In this document: positions 52,746-62,160 of the stretch, piece after piece | How the letters are laid out: each line of letters opens with the position of its first letter | How positions within the stretch are numbered: the first letter of the stretch is position 1 | Origin: Brevibacterium limosum | GTDB taxonomy: Bacteria > Actinomycetota > Actinomycetes > Actinomycetales > Brevibacteriaceae | Direction of reading: 5' to 3' | Length of the DNA stretch: 64,000 nucleotides | Assembly (NCBI RefSeq): GCF_011617705.1 | Contig: NZ_CP050154.1 | Coordinates: 3,286,001 to 3,350,000, forward strand | The notes under the pieces: generated by a model | The model's database searches: none | Told to the model about the DNA's origin: nothing | What the model saw: the letters and a program-made list of their open reading frames with translations, nothing else | Translations under genes and position numbers: made by a program

Positions 52746-53495
52746 ATGAATGTGCAAGCCTCCGAGAACTTCCCCGGCACCTCCTCGGCGGGCATGTGGC
52801 GCGGAACCTCACGGACCGACCGCGACGGGGCACGTCGTGAGCGCCTCCTCGAAGCTGCGCTCGAGCTGTACGGAACGCTCGGATTTCGGGCGACCTCCAT
52901 CCAGGCGCTGTGCCACGAATCCGGTGTGTCGAGCAGGTCCTTCTATGAGCTCTTCCCCGCTCGGAGGGCGGGGCCGACCGCGGAGGACGGGACAGCACAG
53001 GAGTCGTTATCGGCCCAGGAGTCGCTGCTCGAACAGCTCTACATCGTCCTCAATGCGGAGATCGGCGAGGCCATGGCCACGCTGAGGATTCCGGCCGCGG
53101 CGAGCCTGCGCGACGCGACCGTCCACGTCGTGTCCGCTGCACTCATGCCGATGCTGCGCGATGAGCGCAAGGCCCGCGTGCTCGAGGTCGAGGCCGTCGG
53201 CGTCAACGAGTCGCTCGAAGCCCGGCGAAGGGAGACGATGCGCATGCTCGCCGCGGCCGTCGATTCTGCGTTCGTGCGGCTGCAGTCCGCCTACGACCTG
53301 CCCGACCTCGGTTTCTCGCCGGAGGCGGACGGCGGCGATCTCACCAGCCTCATCGTCGTCGGCGGAATCACCGAAGCCCTGGTCCAGCGCGTGCATACCC
53401 CCGTGCCGGAGCGTATGTCGACCACGGCCTTCCTCACTCACATCGCCGAGGTGGCCATGCGCGCCTATGGGGTGGTCCCCGACCGCGGTTCGTGA
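52746..53495 (+). CDS. TetR-family transcriptional regulator
   Basis: Repressor of 249 aa. The helix-turn-helix is ATSIQALCHESGVSSRSFYELFP (~residues 50-72), preceded by ARRERLLEAALELYG. The ligand domain has no recognised class. GGAGG lies only 1 bp before the ATG at 52746, so translation may begin at GTG 52752 or ATG 52794. It is divergent from the FMO operon and probably represses it. Confidence 0.87.
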   Translation: MNVQASENFPGTSSAGMWRGTSRTDRDGARRERLLEAALELYGTLGFRATSIQALCHESGVSSRSFYELFPARRAGPTAEDGTAQESLSAQESLLEQLYIVLNAEIGEAMATLRIPAAASLRDATVHVVSAALMPMLRDERKARVLEVEAVGVNESLEARRRETMRMLAAAVDSAFVRLQSAYDLPDLGFSPEADGGDLTSLIVVGGITEALVQRVHTPVPERMSTTAFLTHIAEVAMRAYGVVPDRGS

Positions 53496-53546
53496 CACGA
53501 TGGCCCTGTGATCGGCCACCTGTTCGGGTGTCGATGAGGAGAGACA

Positions 53547-54821
53547 ATGGCTGTTTCGCAATCGCGATCAAGACGGGTCACGGGGGCCGCTGTGCTGTCC
53601 ATCGTCTTGGCGCAGTGGTTCGGGACCTCGCTGTGGTTCAGCCCCAGCGGCGCCGTCGAAGGGCTCTCGGCCTGGCTCGGGGCGACACCCGGGCAGTTCG
53701 GATGGCTCATCGCCGCCACCCAGATCGGCTTCATCTGCGGAACGCTGCTGAGCGCGGCGACCGGGATCGCGGACCGTTTTCCGCCAGAGCGGATCTTCAT
53801 CGTCTCGAGCCTCATCGGTGCCGGACTGAACTTCGTCTGGACCCTCGGCCCTTCGGAGCTCGCGCTCGTGTGGATCTCTCGCTTCTTCGTCGGCGTCAGC
53901 CTTGCGGGGATCTATCCGATGGGCATGAAGATGATCGTCAAACGGGCCCAGGCGAAGTCCGGGCAGGCCCTGGCCTGGCTCGTCGCGATGCTGACCCTGG
54001 GCACCGCGATGCCCCAACTGCTGTCGGCGGTCGGGGCCTCCCTGCCCTGGCAGTCGATCATGTGGGGCTCGTCCGCCCTGGCCGTGCTCGGGTCCGTGCT
54101 CATCGCCATGATCTCCGGCCGAGGGGCGCCTCGCCGAAGCCGTGGAGTGATGCGGGCGAGCGCTGCGTCCACGGCGACGACGAGTCCGAGGGGAGATGGT
54201 GAACCGGCGCTGCGCAGACTGTTCCGGGACCGGATGTTCCGAGCTGCCGTCTTCGGGTACGCGGGCCACATGTGGGAGCTCTACGCCTTCTGGGCCGTGG
54301 TTCCCACACTCGTCATCGCTGTTGTGGGAGAGAGGAGCGGCTCCACCGGCCTGGCGACGACGAGCTTCCTCGTCATCGCCGCCGGGGTGGCCGGATGTGT
54401 GCTCGGCGGAGTCATCGCTCGCCGGGCCGGTGGTGCCGCCGTCGCCGCAGCGGCGCTCGCGGGCTCTGGGCTGATGTGCCTGATCTATCCGCTGCTGCCC
54501 GACGTGGGGCCGATCCTCGTCGCAGCCTTGGCGCTCTGGGGCTTCCTCGTCATCGCCGACTCCCCTCAGTTCTCGGACCTGGCCGCCCGTTATGCTCCCG
54601 CAGAGCTGACGGGAACGGGGCTGACGGTGATGAACTCCCTCGGCTTCGCCGTCAGCGTCATCAGCATCGTCGTCCTCCAGAGCCTCATCGTGAGTTTCGG
54701 AGCCGTCGCCGTGTGGCTGCTCCTGCCCGGCCCTGTGCTCGGTCTGCTGGCGATGCGCCCGCTCGTGCTCGGGCCGAGGTCGCCGCAGCCTCGTCCAGGC
54801 GAACGGATTCGTCGGCGGTGA
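53547..54821 (+). CDS. MFS transporter
   Basis: Twelve-helix transporter of 424 aa starting AAVLSIVLAQWFGTSLWFSPSGAV, with ADRFPPERIF in the 2-3 loop and RFFVGVSLAGIYPMGMKM in helix 4. It is CynX/nitrate-like in parts, but no substrate can be assigned. GAGGAGAGAC precedes the ATG. It starts 51 bp after the TetR gene and may be cotranscribed with it. Confidence 0.82.
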   Translation: MAVSQSRSRRVTGAAVLSIVLAQWFGTSLWFSPSGAVEGLSAWLGATPGQFGWLIAATQIGFICGTLLSAATGIADRFPPERIFIVSSLIGAGLNFVWTLGPSELALVWISRFFVGVSLAGIYPMGMKMIVKRAQAKSGQALAWLVAMLTLGTAMPQLLSAVGASLPWQSIMWGSSALAVLGSVLIAMISGRGAPRRSRGVMRASAASTATTSPRGDGEPALRRLFRDRMFRAAVFGYAGHMWELYAFWAVVPTLVIAVVGERSGSTGLATTSFLVIAAGVAGCVLGGVIARRAGGAAVAAAALAGSGLMCLIYPLLPDVGPILVAALALWGFLVIADSPQFSDLAARYAPAELTGTGLTVMNSLGFAVSVISIVVLQSLIVSFGAVAVWLLLPGPVLGLLAMRPLVLGPRSPQPRPGERIRRR

Positions 54822-54937
54822 GAGCGAGCTCCGGGACGGCCGGCAGAGTACCGCCGCGACGGCCTCCCTCGAGGTCGCTTTCGGTGCGGTACCGGCCGAG
54901 CAGCGAATCTGTCGAGGACACGGACTGCTTGAGCGGA

Positions 54938-55783
54938 CTACTTGAGGAGTCGGTCCATCCTGCGGTCGCTGAGCTTCTTGCCTCCGGTCTGACAGCCGGG
55001 GCAGTACTGCAGTGACTTATCGGCGAAGGAGACCTCCGCGATGGTCGCCCCGCACACCGGGCACGTCTTCCCGGTGCGGCCGTGGACCCGCAGTCGGCGC
55101 TTCTTCGCCGCCTTGATCTTCCCCGGCGGCAGCTCGATCAACGCGTCCCGGGCCCGACCGAGTACCTCACGCACCGTCTCGAGCAGTGCCGGTGCGTCGA
55201 CGCCCGAGGCCGGGGCGAATGGGGAGAGCCTGGCCGTATGGAGGATCTCGTCCGAGTAGGCGTTGCCGATGCCGGCGATGAGTTCCTGATCCTCCAGGAC
55301 GGTCTTGATCCGAGAGTTCGAACCGGCCAGGGCCGAGGCGAACTGGTCTGCCTCGATGGACAGGGCGTCGGGCCCAGCCCTGTCGATGGCGGGTACCTCG
55401 GAGCGGTCGGACACGAGCGAGACCGCGGCGTTCTTCTTCGTTCCCGCTTCACTCAGATCGAAGCCGGCCCCGGACGCCAGATGGATGCGCAGGCCGAGCG
55501 GTCCCTTGCCCATCTTCACCGGGCCGGTGGGCACAGCCTCGTGCCAGACCAGCCAGCCGGCACGGGCGAAACGACAGACCAGTTCGAGGCCGTCGAACTC
55601 GACGATGAGGACCTTGCCGACCCGGGAGACCCCGGTGATCTCGAGTCCGCGGATCGCATCCAGCGGCGGATCGGCGGTCTTGAGGATGCTCAGCTCCCCG
55701 ATGTCGGTGCGGGTGACGAAGTCGCCGACCACCTTCGCGCGCAGGAAGCTCACCAGTGCGTCGACCTCGGGCAATTCCGGCAT
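54938..55783 (-). CDS. Fpg/Nei-family DNA glycosylase
   Basis: Base-excision repair enzyme of 281 aa that removes oxidised bases and nicks the site. The catalytic N-terminus is MPELPEVD (Pro2, Glu3 of the open frame), the H2TH motif is ELIAGIGNAYSDEILHTA (~165) and the zinc finger is CPVC-N16-CPGC near the C-terminus. The ATG at 55783 is required, because processing exposes Pro as the nucleophile. It is divergent from aconitase. Confidence 0.92.
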   Translation of the reverse strand: MPELPEVDALVSFLRAKVVGDFVTRTDIGELSILKTADPPLDAIRGLEITGVSRVGKVLIVEFDGLELVCRFARAGWLVWHEAVPTGPVKMGKGPLGLRIHLASGAGFDLSEAGTKKNAAVSLVSDRSEVPAIDRAGPDALSIEADQFASALAGSNSRIKTVLEDQELIAGIGNAYSDEILHTARLSPFAPASGVDAPALLETVREVLGRARDALIELPPGKIKAAKKRRLRVHGRTGKTCPVCGATIAEVSFADKSLQYCPGCQTGGKKLSDRRMDRLLK

Positions 55784-55915
55784 GGTCCCAGTATGCGCCC
55801 TGGTCGGGGCGGAAGCCACTGCCCTTGTGAGTCCTGTGCGCGAGGGCTAACGTGGACAGATCACGCATGGGCGTGCCGCGCCATGTGTTTCGACCACTGC
55901 TGAAGGAGGTTGACG

Positions 55916-57847
55916 ATGGCAGAGAATGTCGCTCAGAAGCTCATCAACTCACATCTGGAATCCGGGGAGCTCGCCCCCGGCAACGAACTCGGGATCCGGA
56001 TCGACCAGACACTCACACAGGATGCGACGGGCACCCTGGTCATGCTCGAACTCGAGGCGCTCGGCCTCGACCGGATCCGCACGGACCTGTCGGTGCAGTA
56101 CGTCGATCACAACCTGCTGCAGACCGATGAGAAGAACCCGGAGGACCATGAGTTCCTCCGCTCGGCGGCCCAACGGTTCGGACTGTGGTTCTCACCCGCA
56201 GGCAACGGCGTCTCCCACCCGGTCCACCAGTCGCGGTTCGGCAAACCGGGCGCAACCCTCATCGGTTCGGACTCCCACACCTGTGCCGCCGGGGCACTGG
56301 GGATGCTCGCCATCGGCGTCGGCGGTCTCGAGATCGCCATGGCCATGGCCGGTGAGTCCCTCTACATCAGCGCCCCGCAGATCATGGGGGTCGAACTCAC
56401 CGGCACACTGCCGGACTGGGTCTCCGCCAAGGACGTCATCCTCGAGATGCTGCGCCGCCATGGGGTCAAGGGCGGCGTCGGCAAGATCATCGAGTACCAC
56501 GGGGACGGGCTGAGGAACCTCACGGCCATGGACCGTCACGTGATCGCGAACATGGGTGCCGAACTCGGTGCCACCGCCACTGTCTTCCCCGCCGACGATG
56601 CCGTCCGCGCCTACCTCGAAGCCGTTGACCGCGGTGAGGACTTCACGCGCCTCGAGGCGGACGAGGGTGCCGAATACGATCTCACCGACAGCATCGACCT
56701 CTCGCAGCTCGAACCGCTCATCGCCGCGCCCTCGTCACCGGGCAATGTCACTCCGGTGCGCGAGGTCGCCGGTGACGACGTCTTCCAGGTCGTCGTCGGC
56801 TCCTCGGCGAACCCGGGGCTGCGGGATTTCGCGGTCGTCGCCGAGACGCTGGCCGATAGGCAGATCCATCGGCAGGTCTCCCTCGACATCAACCCCACCT
56901 CCCGCGAGGTCTTGGCCGACCTGATCTCCGGAGGATGGCTGACCTCGCTGGTGGGATCCGGAGCACGGATCCACCAATCCGGCTGCATGGGCTGCATCGG
57001 CATGGGCCAGGCACCGGCAGTCGGGCGCAACAGTCTGCGCACCATGCCGCGGAACTTCCCCGGACGCTCCGGCACCGACGAGGACTCCGTGTGGCTGTGT
57101 TCGCCGGAGACTGCGGCCGCCGCCGCGCTGACCGGGAAGATCACCGATCCTCGCGACCTCGACATGGACTATCCCGAGGTGCGGCTGCCGGAGAAGTTCT
57201 CCGCGAACCCGAAGATGCTCGTCCCGCCGCTCGAACTCGAAAAGGCGCGGGAGGTCGAGCTCGTCAAGGGTTCGAACATCTCGACTCTGCCCGACTTCGA
57301 GCCCCTGCCCGACGACATCGATCTGGAGATCCTGCTCAAGGTCGGCGACAACGTCTCCACGGATGAGATCATGCCCGCCGGCTCCCGAGTCCTGCCCTAC
57401 CGATCGAACATTCCGAAGATCGCCGAGTTCGTCTACATCCAGGTCGACGACACCTACGCCACCCGGGCCGCCGAGCACGATGGCGGTCATGCGATCGTCG
57501 GCGGTGAGAACTACGGGCAGGGATCCTCGCGTGAGCACGCGGTCATCGCTCCTCGGTATCTCGGACTGCGGGTGGTCGTGGCGAAGTCGCTGGCACGCAT
57601 CCACTGGCAGAACCTCGCGAATTTCGGCGTCCTTGCCCTCGAGTTCACGAACGAGGCCGACTACGAGGCAATGTCCCAGGGTGATGTGCTTGAGTTCCGG
57701 GGCCTGCGTGATGAGCTCGCTCAGGGAGATTCGATCACCGCCGAGGCGGCCGGGCGGAAGTTCGAATTCCGCCATGGCCTTTCGCCTCGTCAGGTCGAGA
57801 TGGTCCTCGCCGGCGGCCGCATCGCCCAGCGCGCCCAACAGAACTGA
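55916..57847 (+). CDS. Aconitate hydratase, Aquifex-type (LeuC-LeuD fused)
   Basis: Fe-S hydro-lyase of 643 aa, shorter than AcnA (~900). The LeuC-like part (~1-430) has the three cluster Cys in SDSHTCAAG (~122) and SGCMGCIGMG (~355, 358). The swivelling LeuD-like part (~470-643) has NYGQGSSREHAVIAPRYLG and KSLARIHWQNLANFG. It probably isomerises citrate to isocitrate; homoaconitate or methylaconitate are alternatives. GAAGGAGG precedes the ATG. Repeat F follows 9 bp after the stop. Confidence 0.87.
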   Translation: MAENVAQKLINSHLESGELAPGNELGIRIDQTLTQDATGTLVMLELEALGLDRIRTDLSVQYVDHNLLQTDEKNPEDHEFLRSAAQRFGLWFSPAGNGVSHPVHQSRFGKPGATLIGSDSHTCAAGALGMLAIGVGGLEIAMAMAGESLYISAPQIMGVELTGTLPDWVSAKDVILEMLRRHGVKGGVGKIIEYHGDGLRNLTAMDRHVIANMGAELGATATVFPADDAVRAYLEAVDRGEDFTRLEADEGAEYDLTDSIDLSQLEPLIAAPSSPGNVTPVREVAGDDVFQVVVGSSANPGLRDFAVVAETLADRQIHRQVSLDINPTSREVLADLISGGWLTSLVGSGARIHQSGCMGCIGMGQAPAVGRNSLRTMPRNFPGRSGTDEDSVWLCSPETAAAAALTGKITDPRDLDMDYPEVRLPEKFSANPKMLVPPLELEKAREVELVKGSNISTLPDFEPLPDDIDLEILLKVGDNVSTDEIMPAGSRVLPYRSNIPKIAEFVYIQVDDTYATRAAEHDGGHAIVGGENYGQGSSREHAVIAPRYLGLRVVVAKSLARIHWQNLANFGVLALEFTNEADYEAMSQGDVLEFRGLRDELAQGDSITAEAAGRKFEFRHGLSPRQVEMVLAGGRIAQRAQQN

Positions 57848-57856
57848 CCTCAATTA

Positions 57857-57912
57857 CTACCTGACGGCGGCCCAGCAACCTCGCGCGAGGTTGCTGGGCC
57901 GCCGTCAGGTAG
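57857..57912. repeat. 56-bp palindromic repeat, copy F (perfect consensus)
   Basis: All 28 pairs match (centre CGC|GCG at 57884/57885). It is the best consensus of the family. It lies between convergent aconitase and catalase genes and is followed 22 bp later by a conventional terminator. Confidence 0.92.
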
Positions 57913-57934
57913 TTCGGGGAGGGAGGGCACGAAA

Positions 57935-57974
57935 ACGGCGGCCCGGATACCGAACAAGGTATCCGGGCCGCCGT
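57935..57974 (-). terminator. Rho-independent terminator of catalase gene
   Basis: A perfect 17-bp stem (57935-57951 / 57958-57974, arm ACGGCGGCCCGGATACC) with loop GAACAA. Read on the minus strand it is followed by TTTTCG. It lies 99 bp beyond the catalase stop, and can also work for aconitase. Confidence 0.8.
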
Positions 57975-58073
57975 CTCGTTTCGAGCGCCCGAGGCGCCCG
58001 TGGGCGCCTACGAAGCCGACCGCTGGATCAGTTTCGAACGCTCAGGGCGCCTGGACTTCCCCAGCGGGTGGCT

Positions 58074-59552
58074 TCAGCCCTTGACCTTGGCCTCGATGGC
58101 CGCGCCGACCTCGGCGTCGATGTTCTTCCAGTACTGGATCGCGTTGGACAGCACCGGCTCCTCGACCCCGTCGGAGAGGCCGCCGGCGACGGTCTCGATG
58201 AGACCCTGGCGCTCCTCCTCGGAGTAGACCTCGCGAACCAGGGTGTGTGCCTGGCCGAAGTCGTCGTCCTCGGCGTGCAGGCTGTAGGCGCTGCGGACGA
58301 GCTCGCCGTCGGACTCCCAGCTGTTGTCGATCGTGCCCTGGGTGTCCTGGTAGGAACGTCCGTACGAGTTCGGGGCGTAGACCGGTGCATTACCCGAATG
58401 GTGGTACTGCATCTGGCCTTCCTTGTCGTACGAGTTCGTCTTCGTCACCGAGGCGTTGACCGGCAGCTGGTTGAAGTTCGTGCCGATCCGGTTGCGCTGG
58501 GCATCCGGGTAGGAGAACACGCGGCCCAGCAGCATCTTGTCCGGAGAGATCCCGGTGCCCGGCACGGTGTTCGAGGGGCTGAAGGCAGCCTGCTCGATCT
58601 GTGCGAAGTGGTTCGACGGGTTCTCGTTGAGCGTGAACTTGCCGACCTTGATGAGCGGGTAGTCCTTCTTCGACCAGGTCTTCGTCAGATCGAAGGGATT
58701 GAACCGGTAGGTCTTCGCCTCTTCGTAGGGCATGATCTGGACGTAGAAGGTCCAGGACGGGTAGTCGCCGCGCTCGATGGCGTCGAAGAGATCGCGGCGG
58801 TGGATGTCCGCATCCTCGCCGGCGAGCTTGCCCGCCTCCTCGTTCGACATGTTCTCGACACCCTGATCGGTGTGGAAGTGATACTGGACCCAGAACTTCT
58901 CGCCCTCGGCATTGATCCACATGTAGGTGTGCGAGGAGTAGCCGTTCATGTTCCGCCAGGTCTTGGGCAGACCGCGCGGTCCCATGAGGTAGGAGACCTG
59001 GTGGGCGGATTCGGGCGAGAGAGACCAGAAGTCCCACTGCATGTTGTTGCTGCGCAGACCCGAATCGGGGGTGCGCTTCTGCGAGTGGATGAAGTCGGGG
59101 AACTTCATCGGATCGCGGACGAAGAAGACGGGGGTGTTGTTGCCCACCATGTCGAAGTTGCCCTCTTCGGTGTAGAACTTCAGCGCGAATCCGCGCACGT
59201 CGCGCCAGGAATCGGGCGAACCGAGTTCACCGGCGACGGTGGAGAAGCGGGCGAGCATCGGGGTCTTCTTGCCCGGCTGCAGGAAGTCGGCCTTCGTGTA
59301 GGCGGAGACGTCCTCGGTGACTTCGAGTTCGCCGAAGGCACCCGATCCCTTGGCGTGGGGGCTGCGCTCGGGCACACGCTCACGATCGAACCGGGCCAGC
59401 TTCTCGACCAGGGCCACATCGTGGAGCATGAGCGGACCATCGGCCCCCACGCTCAGCGAGTGGGCGTCGGATTCCCTGGGCGCACCGGACTCGGTCGTCG
59501 AGGGCTTGGTGCTGTCATGTCCGGGGTATTCATGATCTGTATGTTGCGTCAT
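58074..59552 (-). CDS. katA: Monofunctional haem catalase
   Basis: Small-subunit clade 3 catalase of 492 aa that breaks down H2O2. The active His is in [12 protein letters not shown] (~63), the Asn in [12 protein letters not shown] (~136) and the haem-ligand Tyr in [14 protein letters not shown] (~345). GAAGGAG precedes the ATG. The 235-bp upstream gap has no nearby regulator gene. It may detoxify peroxide from the amine oxidase and GMC enzyme in this window, an inference. Confidence 0.94.
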   Translation of the reverse strand: MTQHTDHEYPGHDSTKPSTTESGAPRESDAHSLSVGADGPLMLHDVALVEKLARFDRERVPERSPHAKGSGAFGELEVTEDVSAYTKADFLQPGKKTPMLARFSTVAGELGSPDSWRDVRGFALKFYTEEGNFDMVGNNTPVFFVRDPMKFPDFIHSQKRTPDSGLRSNNMQWDFWSLSPESAHQVSYLMGPRGLPKTWRNMNGYSSHTYMWINAEGEKFWVQYHFHTDQGVENMSNEEAGKLAGEDADIHRRDLFDAIERGDYPSWTFYVQIMPYEEAKTYRFNPFDLTKTWSKKDYPLIKVGKFTLNENPSNHFAQIEQAAFSPSNTVPGTGISPDKMLLGRVFSYPDAQRNRIGTNFNQLPVNASVTKTNSYDKEGQMQYHHSGNAPVYAPNSYGRSYQDTQGTIDNSWESDGELVRSAYSLHAEDDDFGQAHTLVREVYSEEERQGLIETVAGGLSDGVEEPVLSNAIQYWKNIDAEVGAAIEAKVKG

Positions 59553-59787
59553 CACATCTCCTTCAACCGTTTGATTTCAGGTGACCTCGCGCATTCCTCC
59601 GCCGTTGCCCGACGGAGAGACGTGTCTCCCACCAGATCTGTGGATCGGAGGGTGCACGCGCCTCACCTGATCTCGATTTCCCGACGTCGGCAAAACTCTG
59701 TCGGAGTCAGTTTCAACCTAGCGAGGTTCTCTGTTGAGCACAACCAAGGGCGGCCTGTCTTCATTCCCGTAAGCGGTGTAGATCTCC

Positions 59788-61101
59788 TCACCCCTGCGCT
59801 GAGGCGGCCGATCCACCGCCGGAGCCGCCGGCTGACCCGCCGGTTCCCGAGCCCGAGGATCCGCCGCTGTCCGCGGAGGATCCGCTGCCGCCGGTGCCCG
59901 GTGAACCGTCCGTTCCGCCGCTGGTGTCACCTGCGCTCCCGGTGCTTCCCGCACTGTCCGAGGCTGTCGTGCCGCTGCTTGTATCGGTGCCGTCGGCGGT
60001 CGTCGAGCCGGTATCGGTTCCGGTGTCCGTCGTGGTGTCCGCTCCTTGGTCGGTCTGGCCGGATTCCGTGCCCTGCGAGCCGGTCTCTCCCGCCGAGGTG
60101 GACTGTCCGGTCTGACCGTCCGCTCCGCTGTCGGGTGAGCTCTGCTGCCCATCCGCCCCCGACCCGGAGCCGCTGCTCGACCCCTCGCCGGAGGATCCGG
60201 AGTCTGAGGTTCCGGTGTTCGTCTCCTCACCCGTTGTCGACTGTCCCGACACCGATCGTGAGATCTGCGAGGTGCCGGGCGAGATATCGGCGTCGGTGAA
60301 GTTCTCGGCCACGACGACAGCGCCGAGTCCGATGCCGAAGGCGGCGACGCCGATCGTCACCGGGTAGAGGACCCGTTTGCGGCGCAGCTTCTGCCACCAG
60401 GTGCGCGGTTGCGCGTCAGTTCCCGATCCGGATTGCTCAGCGTGTTCACCGGGTTCGTCCTCCTTCGCCGAGGCAGCCGTCAAGTGCGCGTAGTCACCGG
60501 TGGGTTCCGGCGGTGCGAAGGCCGAATCCTCGGCGAGCGAAGGGTCGACGGCGGCGGGTTTCACAGCATCCGGGCCCTTCGCGATCTTCGCCTTCACAGC
60601 CGGGGCCAGCTTGGATCCGACTTTCTGGATCTTCTCCCTGCCTTTGTCGAGGCTGCGCCCGTACAGGGTGACGGCCAGCGCGGTGACGACGCTGGCGACG
60701 CCGGCTCCGACGACGGTTCCCGCGACTCCCAGCTGGCCCCCGATGACCGAGGAGGTCGCTGCCGCACCGGCGCCGGCGATGAGCTGGGTGGCGGAGATGC
60801 GTCCCTCGGATGGTTTCTCGTTCTTGGGTGCGTCCTTCGCCTCAGGATCAGAGGCCGGTTCGATCGTGGCCCCTGTCGGAGTGTCGATGGGCATGGTCGA
60901 GTCATCGCGGCGGATCGGATTCGGTGGAATCACCGGGGTCGTCACATGCTCGGTCGGGGTCGGTGCGGCTCCAGGCCGAGCGGCCGCGATCTCCTCGGTG
61001 ATGAGCGGCAGGGTCTGCGAGTGCCGAGGTGTGTGAGTCGACTCCGCTTCGTCTGCGTACTGATTGTCCGACTGGTCCGGTTCGCCGGTATTCGATGCCA
61101 C
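59788..61101 (-). CDS. Membrane protein with long Ser/Gly/Thr-rich C-terminal tail
   Basis: Unrecognised 437-aa protein. Residues ~105-160 contain a Gly/Ala-rich hydrophobic stretch (QLIAGAGAAATSSVIGGQ onward), then a Lys-rich linker with WWQKLRRKRVLYP and one transmembrane segment (TIGVAAFGIGLGAVVVAE, ~255-275). The last ~150 residues are almost only Ser, Gly, Thr, Asp and Ala, probably disordered and extracellular. No LPxTG motif is seen. The GTG at 61101 follows GGGAGGATCA. Confidence 0.75.
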   Translation of the reverse strand: MASNTGEPDQSDNQYADEAESTHTPRHSQTLPLITEEIAAARPGAAPTPTEHVTTPVIPPNPIRRDDSTMPIDTPTGATIEPASDPEAKDAPKNEKPSEGRISATQLIAGAGAAATSSVIGGQLGVAGTVVGAGVASVVTALAVTLYGRSLDKGREKIQKVGSKLAPAVKAKIAKGPDAVKPAAVDPSLAEDSAFAPPEPTGDYAHLTAASAKEDEPGEHAEQSGSGTDAQPRTWWQKLRRKRVLYPVTIGVAAFGIGLGAVVVAENFTDADISPGTSQISRSVSGQSTTGEETNTGTSDSGSSGEGSSSGSGSGADGQQSSPDSGADGQTGQSTSAGETGSQGTESGQTDQGADTTTDTGTDTGSTTADGTDTSSGTTASDSAGSTGSAGDTSGGTDGSPGTGGSGSSADSGGSSGSGTGGSAGGSGGGSAASAQG

Positions 61102-61298
61102 TGATCCTCCCAGAACACGTGCTTCGAACCAGTATCCGGCCTCAGTGTTCGGGCATGCTGAAACGCGGTCGCCCAGCCTGAGAGATCGCTGACCCAACGA
61201 GTCGCGCTTGCACGCTCTGACGTGGAACGATGCAGAACCGTGTGACCTGCGGGACACCCGACTCTCACCATTTTTCCAGCCGTGGTCGCCGTGGGCGC

Positions 61299-61844
61299 TC
61301 AGTGCAGGATGACCAAGCCGAGGTGGTCGTGAGGAAGCTCGGAAGCGCTGAGTTCGAACAGCTGGAAGCGCGGGGCGTGCGGGGCCGCGTCCAGGGTGAG
61401 CACGAAGCAGGGCTGCCCTGCGAGACGCGGCGGGCTCGGCTGTCGGGGACCGATCATCGACAGCCGTCCACGGGAGTCCGCGTCGGGCTCGGGACCGCGA
61501 GCATCCTCGACGACCATGAGGTTGACGGCGAAGCACGGTTCGGCCACGTCGGTGAGCACGACAGCCTGCTCGCCGTGGAAGCGCATCGGGCAGCGTTCGG
61601 GCACCCGGCGGGCGGTCCCGTCGACGGTGAGGACCGCCTCGGAGGTGGGCAGCAAGGTGCGGTCCATCCTCGGCAGTGCGGAGAACGGACCGGGACGTTC
61701 GAGGCGGGCGATGCTCAGTCTCCAGGGTCTCAGATGCGGGGTGAGCGCCTCGGAATCGGTGATCGATACGAGTTCGGTCGTCTCTCCCGCGCCGTTGGCC
61801 CATGGCACAGGGGCCCGGTCGTCGAAGCTCGTGAGCACGCGCAT
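61299..61844 (-). CDS. hutD: HutD/Ves-family protein
   Basis: Small cupin of 181 aa. PWANGAGETTELVSI near the start corresponds to the PWxNGGG motif of HutD/Ves, and TLLPTSEAVLTVDG and RFHGEQAVV are also consistent. HutD is thought to act in histidine-degradation control, but no other hut gene is in the window. The ATG at 61844 is preferred because homology begins at it. Confidence 0.8.
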   Translation of the reverse strand: MRVLTSFDDRAPVPWANGAGETTELVSITDSEALTPHLRPWRLSIARLERPGPFSALPRMDRTLLPTSEAVLTVDGTARRVPERCPMRFHGEQAVVLTDVAEPCFAVNLMVVEDARGPEPDADSRGRLSMIGPRQPSPPRLAGQPCFVLTLDAAPHAPRFQLFELSASELPHDHLGLVILH

Positions 61845-62160
61845 GGGTCCCACTCTAGACCGAGCAGCCCGCTCCCTGACCCACACGTGCAGGATCCACA
61901 GGAGCCGGGCCCACTCGCACAGGTGCGGATCCCCGCACGGAGGATACGGAGGATCTTGCCAAACGTCGGGAGAGGACTAGCCTTGAGGGGTGCAGTGCGT
62001 CGGCTCGCCTCGGCGCAGGGCATGGACAGCACTCATATCGATGAGGGGCACGCGTCGATGAGGGGCAGGCGGAATCGTTTCCGGGTGCTTTTCGTTCGTC
62101 TCGCCAGCACGCCGAACACACGTGCCCGCAGGCCTCTCACCGTCGATCGGAGGGAGGGGC
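61845..62160. promoter_or_regulatory. 316-bp divergent intergenic region with operator-like repeats
   Basis: No coding signal is convincing here. It holds a 6-4-6 palindrome GTGCGG-ATCC-CCGCAC (61923-61938) and a 13-bp direct repeat TCGATGAGGGGCA (62038-62050 and 62055-62067, 17 bp apart). Both lie upstream of the MHS transporter gene and could regulate it. Confidence 0.45.

Noticed and set aside
57363-60299. 978-codon open frame on the plus strand
   Set aside because: It runs out of frame through the end of aconitase, repeat F and the antisense of catalase. It contains no family motif.
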